Shown here one piece after another: positions 23,980 through 32,480 of a stretch of DNA of 45,166 nucleotides. The translations under genes were made by a program, and so were the position numbers. Source of the stretch: Lysobacterales bacterium. GTDB lineage: Bacteria > Pseudomonadota > Gammaproteobacteria > Xanthomonadales > Wenzhouxiangellaceae. The stretch is taken from positions 1-45,166 of the forward strand of contig PBLG01000039.1 of NCBI GenBank assembly GCA_002722315.1, in the 5' to 3' direction. The notes under the pieces are model-generated. The model made no database searches. It was not told the DNA's origin and saw only the letters and a program-made list of their open reading frames with translations. Within the stretch, counting starts at the first letter, position 1, and every line of letters begins with the position of its first letter.

Positions 23980-25344
23980 TCATCCCCTGGGCGTTGCCTG
24001 CTCGAGATCGCGCCAGGCGCGCGCCACGTGATCGGCCAGGGTCGGCAGGTCATGCAGGCTGGCGCCGTTGCCGACGAAACCGAAGTCCATGCTTCCATTG
24101 CACGAGATGACCGTGGCGTTCAGGCCCACCCCTGCGGCGATGGCCGAGACCGGATACACGCCGGCGAGCTTCGCGCCGTTCAGGTAGAGCGGGCGGTCCC
24201 AGCCGGGGATGTTGGAAATCACCAGGTTGGCCGACGGTCGGGTCACCCGGTCAGCGTGGGTGACCGACCCCAGCCCGGCGATGGCCATCATGCCGGCGGC
24301 ATAGCCCAGCGCGGTTTCCCTGGACATCGCGCGGACGTCTTCCTTGGCCGCCTTCATCGATTCCGTTACCTGCACCAGGCGTTCGGCCACATCGGCGTCG
24401 GGTTTGCCCATGCGCACGAATACCGCCGAGACCTTGGTGCCGCCGGATGCGTCGTCGGTCTCCCGAAGCGAGACCGGGCACATTGCCACCAGCCGGTGTC
24501 CGAACGGCTGATTCTGTCCGGCCAGGTAGCGATGCACGCCGGCGTCGATCACCGTCATCGCCACGTCGTTGAGCGTGGCGCCATAGTGCCTGCCGACCCG
24601 ACGCATGGCCTCGAGCGGAAGGGAAAGCGTGGCCACCGAGCGGGCGTTGGCCACCGGTTCGTTCATCGGCCCGCGGTGCGCGGCGAACGGCACGCTGCCC
24701 TGGGTTGCCAGGCCGATCCGGTTCCACAGGCCTTTGCGCAGGCTGCCGAGCAGCGCCATGTACTGGCTGGTTGCGTTCGTGCCCAGGCCGACCAGCCGCT
24801 TGACCAGGGCCTTTGGTGGACGCGGCTTGCGCACCGGCACGTCGACGGCGAACAGCGGTTTCGGCACGCCCTTGTGCCGCGTCGCGCGCAGGCTGGCGTT
24901 GACCCGACGGGCCGCGCTGACGCCGTCGACGATGGCGTGGTGCATCTTGGCGAAGACCGCGAATCGCCCGCCGGGTACCTGGTCGATGATCCAGACGCGG
25001 AACAGCGGGCGGCCACGATCGAGCATGGTCTCGTGGAGGTCGCCGGCCAGGTAGAGCAGGTCTTCGTAGCGTGCGCCTTCGGGCATGGCGATGTGCTGCA
25101 CGTGATAGCGCGGGTCGTAGTTGGCACCCGGCAGCCATCGCGGCGTGTGCGTGGAGGACAGTTCGGGCACGCAGTCGAACGGCGGTGTCGGCCGGGCTGC
25201 ACGATAGGCTTCGACGATCTCGTTGACCACGCCAGGGCGGCCCTTCGGCTTTTCGAACAGCATCAGGCCGCAGACGTGCATCGGATTCGACTGCGTTTCG
25301 GCCAGCAGCATCATCACGTCCATCAGGGGGATTTGCTTCGACAA
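23980..25344 (-). CDS. Wax ester synthase/diacylglycerol acyltransferase (WS/DGAT) family protein
   Basis: A protein of about 454 residues related to bifunctional wax ester synthase/DGATs, which esterify fatty alcohols or diacylglycerol with acyl-CoA to make storage lipids. The catalytic motif HHxxxDG is intact: MHHAIVDG, His135-His136 and Asp140-Gly141. Other conserved parts are PMHVCGLMLF near the N-terminus, the PLW-like RPLFRVWII, and C-terminal NLVISNIPGW and the GVGLNATVISCNG region. The start is ambiguous: TTG at 25344 gives MSKQIPLMDVM, which matches the usual position of the conserved PLxxMD segment, whereas the first ATG (25323) would remove it. Neither has a good ribosome site. It lies 89 bases downstream of the MFS gene on the same strand. 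Confidence 0.88.
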   Translation of the reverse strand: MSKQIPLMDVMMLLAETQSNPMHVCGLMLFEKPKGRPGVVNEIVEAYRAARPTPPFDCVPELSSTHTPRWLPGANYDPRYHVQHIAMPEGARYEDLLYLAGDLHETMLDRGRPLFRVWIIDQVPGGRFAVFAKMHHAIVDGVSAARRVNASLRATRHKGVPKPLFAVDVPVRKPRPPKALVKRLVGLGTNATSQYMALLGSLRKGLWNRIGLATQGSVPFAAHRGPMNEPVANARSVATLSLPLEAMRRVGRHYGATLNDVAMTVIDAGVHRYLAGQNQPFGHRLVAMCPVSLRETDDASGGTKVSAVFVRMGKPDADVAERLVQVTESMKAAKEDVRAMSRETALGYAAGMMAIAGLGSVTHADRVTRPSANLVISNIPGWDRPLYLNGAKLAGVYPVSAIAAGVGLNATVISCNGSMDFGFVGNGASLHDLPTLADHVARAWRDLEQATPRG

Positions 25345-25433
25345 GGCCTGTCCGATCGGTTTGAAAGTGAATCCAGTATAGCCATCACGCCCCGGCGCCG
25401 AACAGGCTCCGGGCAGAGTAATCAAGAGGTTCT

Positions 25434-26702
25434 CTATTGGTCCTTGATGGCCTGGTTCCCGAATCTGTACGGCTCGCCTTCGGCGTCCTGCAACTGTTGA
25501 TCGAACGCGGCCTGCAGGCCGGTGTCCTGCTCCTCGGTTTCTTCCTCGGCGGCCTGCTCGAGGTTGCGCGGATACAGCGGCGAGAGGATCGCCACGGTAA
25601 TGCCGATCGCCGAGAGCATGGCGAACGCATCCGTGTAGCCGAATTCGCTCACCAGCGCGCCGACCACCGGCGAACCGGCCGCCTGGCCCAGCGCACAGGC
25701 CATGAACGGCAGCACCGGGCCCATCGACAGACGACCGGGCAGCAGGCGTATGCCGGTCATCAGGTAAAGCCCGGTCAGGCTCATGTAGGCCAGGCCGAAG
25801 ACCAGCGCGGAAAACGCCGCCAGCTCGATCCGACCGGGGCTGGCCGCGAGCAGCGCCAGGCTGGCCGACAGCATCATCAGCATGAATGCATGCGTGATCG
25901 GCGGATTGTTGCGGTCGGCAAGATCGGCCACGACCGCCCCGCCGAGACCGGCGATGCCCACCGCCAGCCACAGCCACCCGGTCGCGCCCGGCGGCAGGGC
26001 GCCCAGGGTGACCACCAGGTCGGGCGCGAAGATCCAGTAGGCCGACGAGATGAATCCCATCGCGAACGCGAACAGCGAGAGCCCGAACAGGCGCGACCAC
26101 TGCAGCTTGCTGATCGGCGGCGGCGGTGCGGCGTTCGCCGGCACGATCGGCGATACGGACGGGATCAGGAACCAGGCGGCGACGACGCCGATGCCTGCCA
26201 GCACGGCGAACGACGCGTAGGCGAAACGCCACGCGCCCGACATGAACAGCACCGCCGGAACCGCGACGGCCACGCCGACGCTGGTACCCGCGTTCATGAC
26301 CGCGCTGACGCGCCCGTGCAGCGTTCGCCTGACCAGTGCCTGCATCGCGGCCGTGAGCGCCGGCATCATCAGGCCGGTGCAGATGCCGCAGGCGAATACC
26401 CCCGCGCCCAGCGATACCGCGCCCGAGGCCATGCTGATCGTCACCAGTCCGACGACGCCGAACAGGCCCGACAGCACGGCGGCAAAGCGCGCCCCGAGGC
26501 GATCGGCCGCAAGCGGAGCGACCAGGGTGGCCAGCAGGAAGCTGACCAGGGGCAGGGCGCCGATGATGCCGATGACGTAAGGCGTGAGTTCCAGTTCTGC
26601 GCGGATCGGCGGCACGAACAGGCCGAAGGCGAAGCGCGCCAGCCCGTAGCTGATCGCGACAAGCGCCGCGCCGAACAGCGCGAAGCCTGTTGACGAAAGC
26701 AT
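25434..26702 (-). CDS. MFS transporter, YbfB/CynX-like
   Basis: A 422-residue inner-membrane protein with about 12 transmembrane helices. The first helices read FALFGAALVAISYGLARFAFGLFVPPIRAEL, typical of the YbfB/CynX-like MFS branch. A loop with APLAADRLGAR stands in place of the classic loop 2-3 motif. The tail is cytoplasmic and acidic (LEQAAEEETEEQDTG). The substrate is unknown. The start is set at 26702, at the onset of helix 1. An ATG at 26798, preceded by GGAAGG only three bases away, would add 32 charged residues and remains possible. It heads the operon with the WS/DGAT, esterase and hemerythrin genes and is divergent from the persulfide dioxygenase gene. Confidence 0.82.
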   Translation of the reverse strand: MLSSTGFALFGAALVAISYGLARFAFGLFVPPIRAELELTPYVIGIIGALPLVSFLLATLVAPLAADRLGARFAAVLSGLFGVVGLVTISMASGAVSLGAGVFACGICTGLMMPALTAAMQALVRRTLHGRVSAVMNAGTSVGVAVAVPAVLFMSGAWRFAYASFAVLAGIGVVAAWFLIPSVSPIVPANAAPPPPISKLQWSRLFGLSLFAFAMGFISSAYWIFAPDLVVTLGALPPGATGWLWLAVGIAGLGGAVVADLADRNNPPITHAFMLMMLSASLALLAASPGRIELAAFSALVFGLAYMSLTGLYLMTGIRLLPGRLSMGPVLPFMACALGQAAGSPVVGALVSEFGYTDAFAMLSAIGITVAILSPLYPRNLEQAAEEETEEQDTGLQAAFDQQLQDAEGEPYRFGNQAIKDQ

Positions 26703-26937
26703 CTTCACGACGCGCACCTGCGATACACGCCGGGCACGCCCGGTAAGGGGCCCGGATCGGTCTTGTTCATGGGCAGCTCTACCACCATGTTTCTCCATGG
26801 GCCTTCCGATACAACAGTAACAGGACCGGGGGCTGGGCGAATTGACCATTCATCATGGGGTTCGCAATCGGTTGTTCGAATCGGCTTCGATTGAAGGGGA
26901 AATTCCAGGGGGCAATCATTCTTCGAAGGAGGCAGTG

Positions 26938-28308
26938 ATGTTTTTGGAAAAGATCAAGAGCCAGGGACTGGCGCACCTGTCCTGGATAATCGGCAGCGAC
27001 GGCAAGGCGGCGGTGATCGATCCGCGCCGCGACTGTGACATCTACGCCGAGATCGCGGCGAGCAACGGCTGCCGCATCACGCACGTTTTCGAAACCCACC
27101 GCAACGAGGACCTGCTTTCAGGCGCGGCCGTGCTGGCCGAGCGAACCGGCGCCGCGGTGTTCCACGGGCCGAATGCGGCCGGCGATGTCGTTTATGCCCG
27201 AACCGCTAGAGACGGCGATCAGTTCGATATCGGCAGCATCCGGGTCCGGGTGCTGGAAACGCCGGGCCATACCGACGACAGCCTTTCGTTCGCGTTCTAC
27301 GATCCCGACTTCGGCGAAGAAGCCGTCGGCGTGTTCACCGGCGATGCCCTGTTCGTCGGCGATGTCGGCCGCACCGATTTCTATCCCGACCGCGCACGCG
27401 AGGTTGCCGGGCTGCTCTACGACAGCCTGCAGAAGCTTTGCGCCCTGGGCGACCAGGCCGTGATCTATCCGGCGCACGGCGCCGGCTCGGTCTGCGGCAA
27501 CGCGATGGCCGATCGCGAGGTCTCGACGATCGGCTACGAGCGCCGCAACAACGCCCGCCTCCGGATCGAAGATCGCGAGGCGTTCATCGAGGCGAAGATC
27601 GCCGAGCATCACCGTCAACCGCCGTACTTCCGCCATATGGAGGCGGGCAACCTGAAAGGCGCGTCCGCCATCGGCGCATCGATTCGGCCCGCGGCACTGA
27701 ATACCCCGGACTTTCTCGAAGCGGCGTCGCGCGCGACGGTGCTCGACGTGCGCAGCGCATCGGCTTTTCTGGGCGCGCATCTGCCCGGCAGCATCGCCAT
27801 CCCGGAGCACATGATCGCCAGCTTCGCAGGCTGGTTCCTGTCGCCGGAAGACGAAATCGCGCTGGTCGCCGAGGACCCCGGCCAGGCAGAGCGGGCGGCC
27901 ACCGCACTGGCGCGCATCGGCTATGACCGCGTGCTGGGCTTCCTGTCTCCGTCTCTGGCGGGTTGGGCGTCGGCCGGACAGGCGTTCGGTACCCTCCACG
28001 TCGTCGATACCGACGAGGTGAAGCGGCGTGTCGAGTCCGATGCCGATGACTGGACGCTTCTGGACGTTCGCGACGACGATGAAGTGGAAGAAGGTCGCGT
28101 GCCCGGGGCGCGCCAGGCTTACGTGGGCGAGTTGCCCGAAACGCTGAGGGAACTCGACCGCGGCCGTCGCTACACGGTCATGTGCGGCAGCGGCAGCCGC
28201 GCCACGATCGCGGCCAGTCTGCTGCTTCGCGACGGCTTCGAGCAGGTCGATCTCTACCTGGGTTCGTTCGCGGCCTGGTCCGGCCAGGGCCTTGCGCTGG
28301 AAGAGTGA
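26938..28308 (+). CDS. Persulfide dioxygenase-rhodanese fusion (MBL-fold, CstB/ETHE1-like)
   Basis: A 456-residue fusion. The N-terminal metallo-beta-lactamase domain (1-230) resembles ETHE1-type persulfide dioxygenases, which oxidise glutathione persulfide to sulfite at a mononuclear iron. Residues equivalent to the three ETHE1 iron ligands are present: His54 (ETHRNEDLLSG), His111 (PGHTDDS) and Asp136 (FTGDALF); His180 (YPAHGAG) is also kept. The usual HxHxDH is degenerate (HRNEDL). A first rhodanese domain (about 258-345) lacks an active cysteine. The second (about 356-456) has Cys416 in VMCGSGSR and should transfer sulfur. This order is as in CstB. A strong GAAGGAGG precedes the ATG at 26938, so the 32 upstream in-frame codons are excluded. 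Likely role: sulfide or persulfide detoxification. Confidence 0.87.
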   Translation: MFLEKIKSQGLAHLSWIIGSDGKAAVIDPRRDCDIYAEIAASNGCRITHVFETHRNEDLLSGAAVLAERTGAAVFHGPNAAGDVVYARTARDGDQFDIGSIRVRVLETPGHTDDSLSFAFYDPDFGEEAVGVFTGDALFVGDVGRTDFYPDRAREVAGLLYDSLQKLCALGDQAVIYPAHGAGSVCGNAMADREVSTIGYERRNNARLRIEDREAFIEAKIAEHHRQPPYFRHMEAGNLKGASAIGASIRPAALNTPDFLEAASRATVLDVRSASAFLGAHLPGSIAIPEHMIASFAGWFLSPEDEIALVAEDPGQAERAATALARIGYDRVLGFLSPSLAGWASAGQAFGTLHVVDTDEVKRRVESDADDWTLLDVRDDDEVEEGRVPGARQAYVGELPETLRELDRGRRYTVMCGSGSRATIAASLLLRDGFEQVDLYLGSFAAWSGQGLALEE

Positions 28309-28371
28309 ATCGGCCAGGGCGTGCCCGGCCGGGGTAAGATATTTCGCGGTCCCCCCGCGAAGGTTGCCGTC

Positions 28372-28938
28372 ATGAGGAGCATTCAACGCATAGCGCTGTT
28401 CGGCTTTCTGTTCTCCACGTTCTGCATGGTGCAGACGGCATGGGCCGACCCTGAAGAAAACAAGCGCCTGGCCCGAGAGTTTTACCAGAACCTCTGGTTC
28501 AACGAGAATACCGATCGCTACGCCGATTACCTGGCCGACGAGTACGTCATCCACGACATCGGCGCGGACAAGAACCTGACCGAGCCGGCCGTCAAGCAGA
28601 AGGAGATCGCCGACTTTTTCTGGTCGCTGGGCAAGATGAGCGGCGAAATCGATTACCAGATCGCCGAGGCCGATCTTGTGGCCACGCGCTGGCAGTGGCA
28701 CTTCCTGCCCGACACCATGACGGGGCACCTGATGATGGGCGACACGCACATTCCCATCATCAACGTGTTCCGCTTCGAGGATGGCAAGATCGTCGAGATC
28801 TGGAACCACCGCCACGACATCGACACGGGCATGACGCGGATCCATTTCGCGAAAGGGCTGGGGATCGGCCTGCTGGTTGCACTTGTGCCGGCAATCTACG
28901 CCTGGCGGCTGAGGCGAAAGCTCGCGCGCACAGGCTGA
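28372..28938 (+). CDS. SnoaL/NTF2-like protein with signal peptide and C-terminal helix
   Basis: A 188-residue exported or membrane-attached protein. A signal sequence (ALFGFLFSTFCMVQTAWA) is followed by a SnoaL-like cone domain (about 28-155) recognisable by NKRLAREFYQNLW, YADEYVIHDIG-like and VFRFEDGKIVEIWNHRHD segments. A C-terminal transmembrane helix (GLGIGLLVALVPAIYAW) and basic RLRRKLAR tail follow. Such domains are often binding or isomerase modules; no active-site assignment is made. The start at 28372 has GAAGG about 8 bases upstream. It lies 63 bases after the persulfide dioxygenase gene, probably in the same transcript, and is convergent with the beta-lactamase-like gene with only 10 bases between stops. 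Confidence 0.8.
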   Translation: MRSIQRIALFGFLFSTFCMVQTAWADPEENKRLAREFYQNLWFNENTDRYADYLADEYVIHDIGADKNLTEPAVKQKEIADFFWSLGKMSGEIDYQIAEADLVATRWQWHFLPDTMTGHLMMGDTHIPIINVFRFEDGKIVEIWNHRHDIDTGMTRIHFAKGLGIGLLVALVPAIYAWRLRRKLARTG

Positions 28939-28948
28939 ATCCCTTCAG

Positions 28949-30091
28949 CTACCTGTCGGTGCCCGATGGTTCGCGTTCGCGCTCGTCCCCCGGGTCGAGA
29001 ATCGCGTCCAGTGCGTCCCCGAACTCTTGGCGCTGGCGATCCAGGCGGCCGTCGTTGGAGGCGATCGCGGCAGCCAGGCCCTGCCCCAGGTCGACGCGCG
29101 CCATTACCAGCCACATCGTGTTGGAGCCGGCGTGCGCAAGCCTGCCGTCTGCCACGCCCCAGCCCTTGGCGTAATCGTCGCTGCAGCCCGGTTCGACCAG
29201 GAATCGATGTGCCGCCTGATCGAGCAGCCGGCCATCGCCCCGGTTGCCGCGGATGACCTCGGCGAGGAATCGACCGTAATCGGCCAGCGTCATGTGAAAC
29301 CTGCCGGCCGGCGTCAGCGCCGGCGGATTGTCGGCCAGCGCGCCGGGCTTGACCGGTCCGAACCCGAGCAGCCCCGGCCGGTGGCCCCTCGGCGAGTCGA
29401 GCTTGTCCGCCGAGCCCGGCGGCCCTGTGCCGGCGCTGGTCATCCCCAGCGGCTCGAAGACGTGCTTGCGCATCAGGTCGGCGAACGGCTCTCCCGATGC
29501 GGCCTCCAGCATCGCGCCGGCCACTACGTAGCCGGCATTCGAGTAGACGAATCGGCTGCCGGGCTCATGCAGCGGCGGGTCACCGAGCACGGCCTCGGCG
29601 TAGTCGCGCCGATCGGCGGTTGCATCCCGGTCGTCGTCGGTGCCGGCCAGCGAAATCATCTTCAGCCGGGACACGTTCGCCGGCAGTCCGCTGCAGTGGG
29701 TCAGAAGCTGTGTCAGCGTGGCGAACCGCCAGTCGGCGTGGACTTCGACGTTCAGGTCCGACAGGTGATCGGTCACCGCGTCGTCCCAGTCGATCAAGCC
29801 TTTGTCGACGAGCACCGCCGCAAGGACCGCCGTCATGGCCTTTCCGTTCGAACCGAGGTGCCACGGGTCGTCGAGTTCGATCGCGGCTTCGCTGCCCTTG
29901 GCCCGTACGCCGGTCACGGCCCGGTCTTCGATGCCGTCGGCCGAGACCGTCACCGCCCCCAGGCCCGGCACGCCGGTGGCCTCGCGCAGCTCCGCTGTCA
30001 GCTCTGCGAGTTCGCCTGCGGATATTGCGTTCGCTGCCGAAAGCGCGAGCGTCAGGAAAACCGAGATCGTGGATAGCCTGATTGAATGCAT
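28949..30091 (-). CDS. Serine hydrolase, beta-lactamase (class C-like) family
   Basis: A 380-residue exported enzyme. After the signal peptide (STISVFLTLALSAANAISA) comes a penicillin-binding-protein-like fold with the nucleophile motif Ser81-Asn-Gly-Lys84 (LGSNGKAM) and the second motif Tyr183-Ser-Asn185 (FVYSNAGY). A C-terminal HAG (LAHAGSN) replaces the KTG box, as in many esterase- or peptidase-like members. It probably hydrolyses peptides or esters rather than conferring resistance. GGAGGAA lies 6 bases before the ATG at 30091, and the signal peptide starts there, so the longer upstream frame is rejected. It follows the GGDEF gene on the same strand with a 61-base gap. Confidence 0.86.
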   Translation of the reverse strand: MHSIRLSTISVFLTLALSAANAISAGELAELTAELREATGVPGLGAVTVSADGIEDRAVTGVRAKGSEAAIELDDPWHLGSNGKAMTAVLAAVLVDKGLIDWDDAVTDHLSDLNVEVHADWRFATLTQLLTHCSGLPANVSRLKMISLAGTDDDRDATADRRDYAEAVLGDPPLHEPGSRFVYSNAGYVVAGAMLEAASGEPFADLMRKHVFEPLGMTSAGTGPPGSADKLDSPRGHRPGLLGFGPVKPGALADNPPALTPAGRFHMTLADYGRFLAEVIRGNRGDGRLLDQAAHRFLVEPGCSDDYAKGWGVADGRLAHAGSNTMWLVMARVDLGQGLAAAIASNDGRLDRQRQEFGDALDAILDPGDEREREPSGTDR

Positions 30092-30152
30092 GCGGTTCCT
30101 CCGGTTGTCGGATTTTAAGCCGAGCAGGTTCCTTCTCGTCGGTGCCCCAGGA

Positions 30153-32243
30153 CTAAGGCTGGAGACGCTTTCGCACCAGCGCACCGCTCGCGACAAGTGC
30201 TGCGATATCGAGCGAGCCTTCGAATCGGCTCGGGTCGTCGCCGTGTCGCTGGAACCCGGCCCAGCCGTTGCGACCGGATTCCTTGGCCTCGTAGAGTGCG
30301 GCGTCGGCGATCTTGAGCGCAAGGTCGAATGCCGCCTGCGGATCGTCTACGTCGAGATCGACCGGCGTGGCGCCCATCGAGCAGGTGATCGAAAGACGGC
30401 GGCTGCCGACTTCGAATTCGGCGGCCCGGACCCGCTCGGTCAGGATCCGGCACCGTTCGGCGGCATCGGCCATATCGGCATCGGCGACCAGCCAGAGGAA
30501 CTCCTCGCCGCCCCAGCGTGCCAGCACGTCTTCGGGGCCGGCGACCGTCCGCAGTACGTTGGCGAATTCGGCCAGCACGCGGTCGCCGACCGAATGGCCG
30601 AAACGGTCGTTGATGCCCTTGAAACGGTCGAGATCTATCAGCACCAGCAGCGCAGGTCGCCGTCGAAGCGTCGAGGGCGATTCGGACTCGAGCATCTGGC
30701 GAACCGAGCGACGGTTGCCGAGCCCGGTGAGTTCATCCTCGATGCTTTGCCTGTGCAGCAGTGCGTTGGTCTCGCCCAGCGCCGTGTGCTGAAGGTCGAT
30801 TTCGGCGTTCTTTTCGGCGAGAAGTCTGTTGGCGCGGGTACGCATGAGCAGCGAACGCAGAACCAGCAGAAGAAAAAGGCCGAGCGCCACAACGCCGGCC
30901 ACAAGCAGGGCGCGGACCAGGCGCTGGCGCGACTGCTCGGCCTGCAGGCTGGCCAGTTCGGTTTCCCTGGCGAGCCGTTCGCGCTCGGATTCGGCCAGTT
31001 CGCGCTCCTTGCGCTCCAGGTCGAACGCGGTCTGCAGCTCCGCGACCCTGGCCTGGGCTTCGGCGGAAGCGAGTTCCTCGGTCAACGCCCGGTATTCGCG
31101 CATCAGCGCAAGGGCCTGCGGATACTGCTCCAGTTGCTCCAGGTTGTCGACCAGCACCGGGTACAGCTCCAGCCGCTTGGGCTTGATGTCGGCCTCGCGG
31201 TAAGCGGCCAGCGACGCCTGCAGCGCGACGTCGGCGTCCCGCCGCCGGTCGAGCAGGATCAGGGTCTCGCCGATGTTTTTCATTGAAATCGCCAGCGACC
31301 CGACGTCACTCGCCGCGCGGTTGAGTTCGGCGGCGCGCTCGAAGTGGGCCAGGGCATCCTCCGGGCGATCCAGTTCGCGCAGCACGTAGCCGAGATTGCT
31401 GATCACCGAAGCGCTCGGCTGGCCCGCAGCCTCGGCAAGCGCCATGCCTGTTTGCAGGGCCTCCAGCGCAGCTTCGAGGTTGCCTTGCTCGGTCAGCGCG
31501 GCGGCCAGGTTCGAATAGACGCCGGCGACCGTCGGGTCGTCCGGCCCGAGCTTGTCGATCGCAAGTCGCGAGAAGGTCACGGCCTGCTCCCAGTCTTCGA
31601 GATAGATCGACAGACCCCCGATGTTGCGCAGAAGGTCGGTCGAAGGGCCGGCCGGCGTTTGCTCGTAGAGCCGGTAGGCCTGCAGCATCGCGCTCAGCGC
31701 ATCGTCGAGCCGGCCCTGCTGGGCCAGTGCGACGCCCAGCGAAGATCGAAGGTTTGCGCGCTCGGCAAGGTCTCTATCCGCGTCCTCCGTGACCGCTTGC
31801 CGGTAAAGCGATTCGGACGCCGCGAACTGGCCGCGCGCCAGGCTCAGGTTGCCGTAGGCCTGGTGCAGTCGGGAACGCTCCGGCCCGGCGGGCAGGCGCT
31901 CGACCAGGTCCCGGTAGGCGGGCGCGGCGTCGCCGTCGAAACCGAGTTGAGCCTGGGCGCGCGCGGCCTCGATCGCGGACCGAAGCAGCCTGGAGCGCAA
32001 ATCGGGCGGCAGCGCCGGGTCCCCGATCCTCGCCACCAGTTCCGCGCGCGCCTGGCCGAAATCCCGCTCCAGCCAATCCTTGACGGCCTCCAGCGCGGCG
32101 GCCTGCTCGGTCTCGGACGAATCCGCCCGGAGTGCTGCGAGCTCGCTCGGCGCGACGGCCGGTGGCGTCTGCGCGGCGGCCTGCGCGAACAACGCCGACG
32201 TCAGCGTCAGGAGCATCGTGGCGACGGGCAGGACATATTTCAT
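30153..32243 (-). CDS. TPR-containing diguanylate cyclase (GGDEF)
   Basis: A 696-residue membrane-anchored diguanylate cyclase, making c-di-GMP from two GTP. A signal peptide (VATMLLTLTSALFAQA) precedes a periplasmic helical solenoid of TPR units (about 60-390; for example VAGVYSNLAAALTEQGNLEAAL). A charged coiled coil (about 395-440), one transmembrane helix (LLVAGVVALGLFLLLVL), a short linker helix and a C-terminal GGDEF domain (about 515-665) follow. The catalytic motif is RWGGEEF (GGEEF at 578-582), preceded by LIDLDRFKGIND. The RxxD inhibitory site expected just upstream is GPED, so product inhibition is probably absent. GGGGAT lies 5-6 bases before the ATG. It is divergent from the RIO kinase gene. 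Confidence 0.9.
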   Translation of the reverse strand: MKYVLPVATMLLTLTSALFAQAAAQTPPAVAPSELAALRADSSETEQAAALEAVKDWLERDFGQARAELVARIGDPALPPDLRSRLLRSAIEAARAQAQLGFDGDAAPAYRDLVERLPAGPERSRLHQAYGNLSLARGQFAASESLYRQAVTEDADRDLAERANLRSSLGVALAQQGRLDDALSAMLQAYRLYEQTPAGPSTDLLRNIGGLSIYLEDWEQAVTFSRLAIDKLGPDDPTVAGVYSNLAAALTEQGNLEAALEALQTGMALAEAAGQPSASVISNLGYVLRELDRPEDALAHFERAAELNRAASDVGSLAISMKNIGETLILLDRRRDADVALQASLAAYREADIKPKRLELYPVLVDNLEQLEQYPQALALMREYRALTEELASAEAQARVAELQTAFDLERKERELAESERERLARETELASLQAEQSRQRLVRALLVAGVVALGLFLLLVLRSLLMRTRANRLLAEKNAEIDLQHTALGETNALLHRQSIEDELTGLGNRRSVRQMLESESPSTLRRRPALLVLIDLDRFKGINDRFGHSVGDRVLAEFANVLRTVAGPEDVLARWGGEEFLWLVADADMADAAERCRILTERVRAAEFEVGSRRLSITCSMGATPVDLDVDDPQAAFDLALKIADAALYEAKESGRNGWAGFQRHGDDPSRFEGSLDIAALVASGALVRKRLQP

Positions 32244-32480
32244 TGGTGATCCCCTTTTGCTCGCTCCAGCGGCCGGATCGTCTCCACGACCCTGCCCGGA
32301 CGCCCGTTGCAGCGGATTGACCTTTGGCCCCGGTTCGATTGACCGGGCTGCACGAACCCGAAGTTTACCCGAGGCGCTTCAATCAGGGCGCTTACGGCGC
32401 GCCGATGGGCGATTGCCGGCGAATGGCCGGCAGGCCCCGGCATCGGCGGTCTTCGACAATGAGTGTCATAATCGCGGCCG

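Noticed and set aside
27118..28845. 575-codon minus-strand frame opposite the persulfide dioxygenase gene
   Set aside because: Shadow of two supported plus-strand genes.
28949..30091. Antibiotic-resistance beta-lactamase
   Set aside because: The KTG box is replaced by HAG and the sequence looks like the broad serine-hydrolase group, so a resistance role is not supported.
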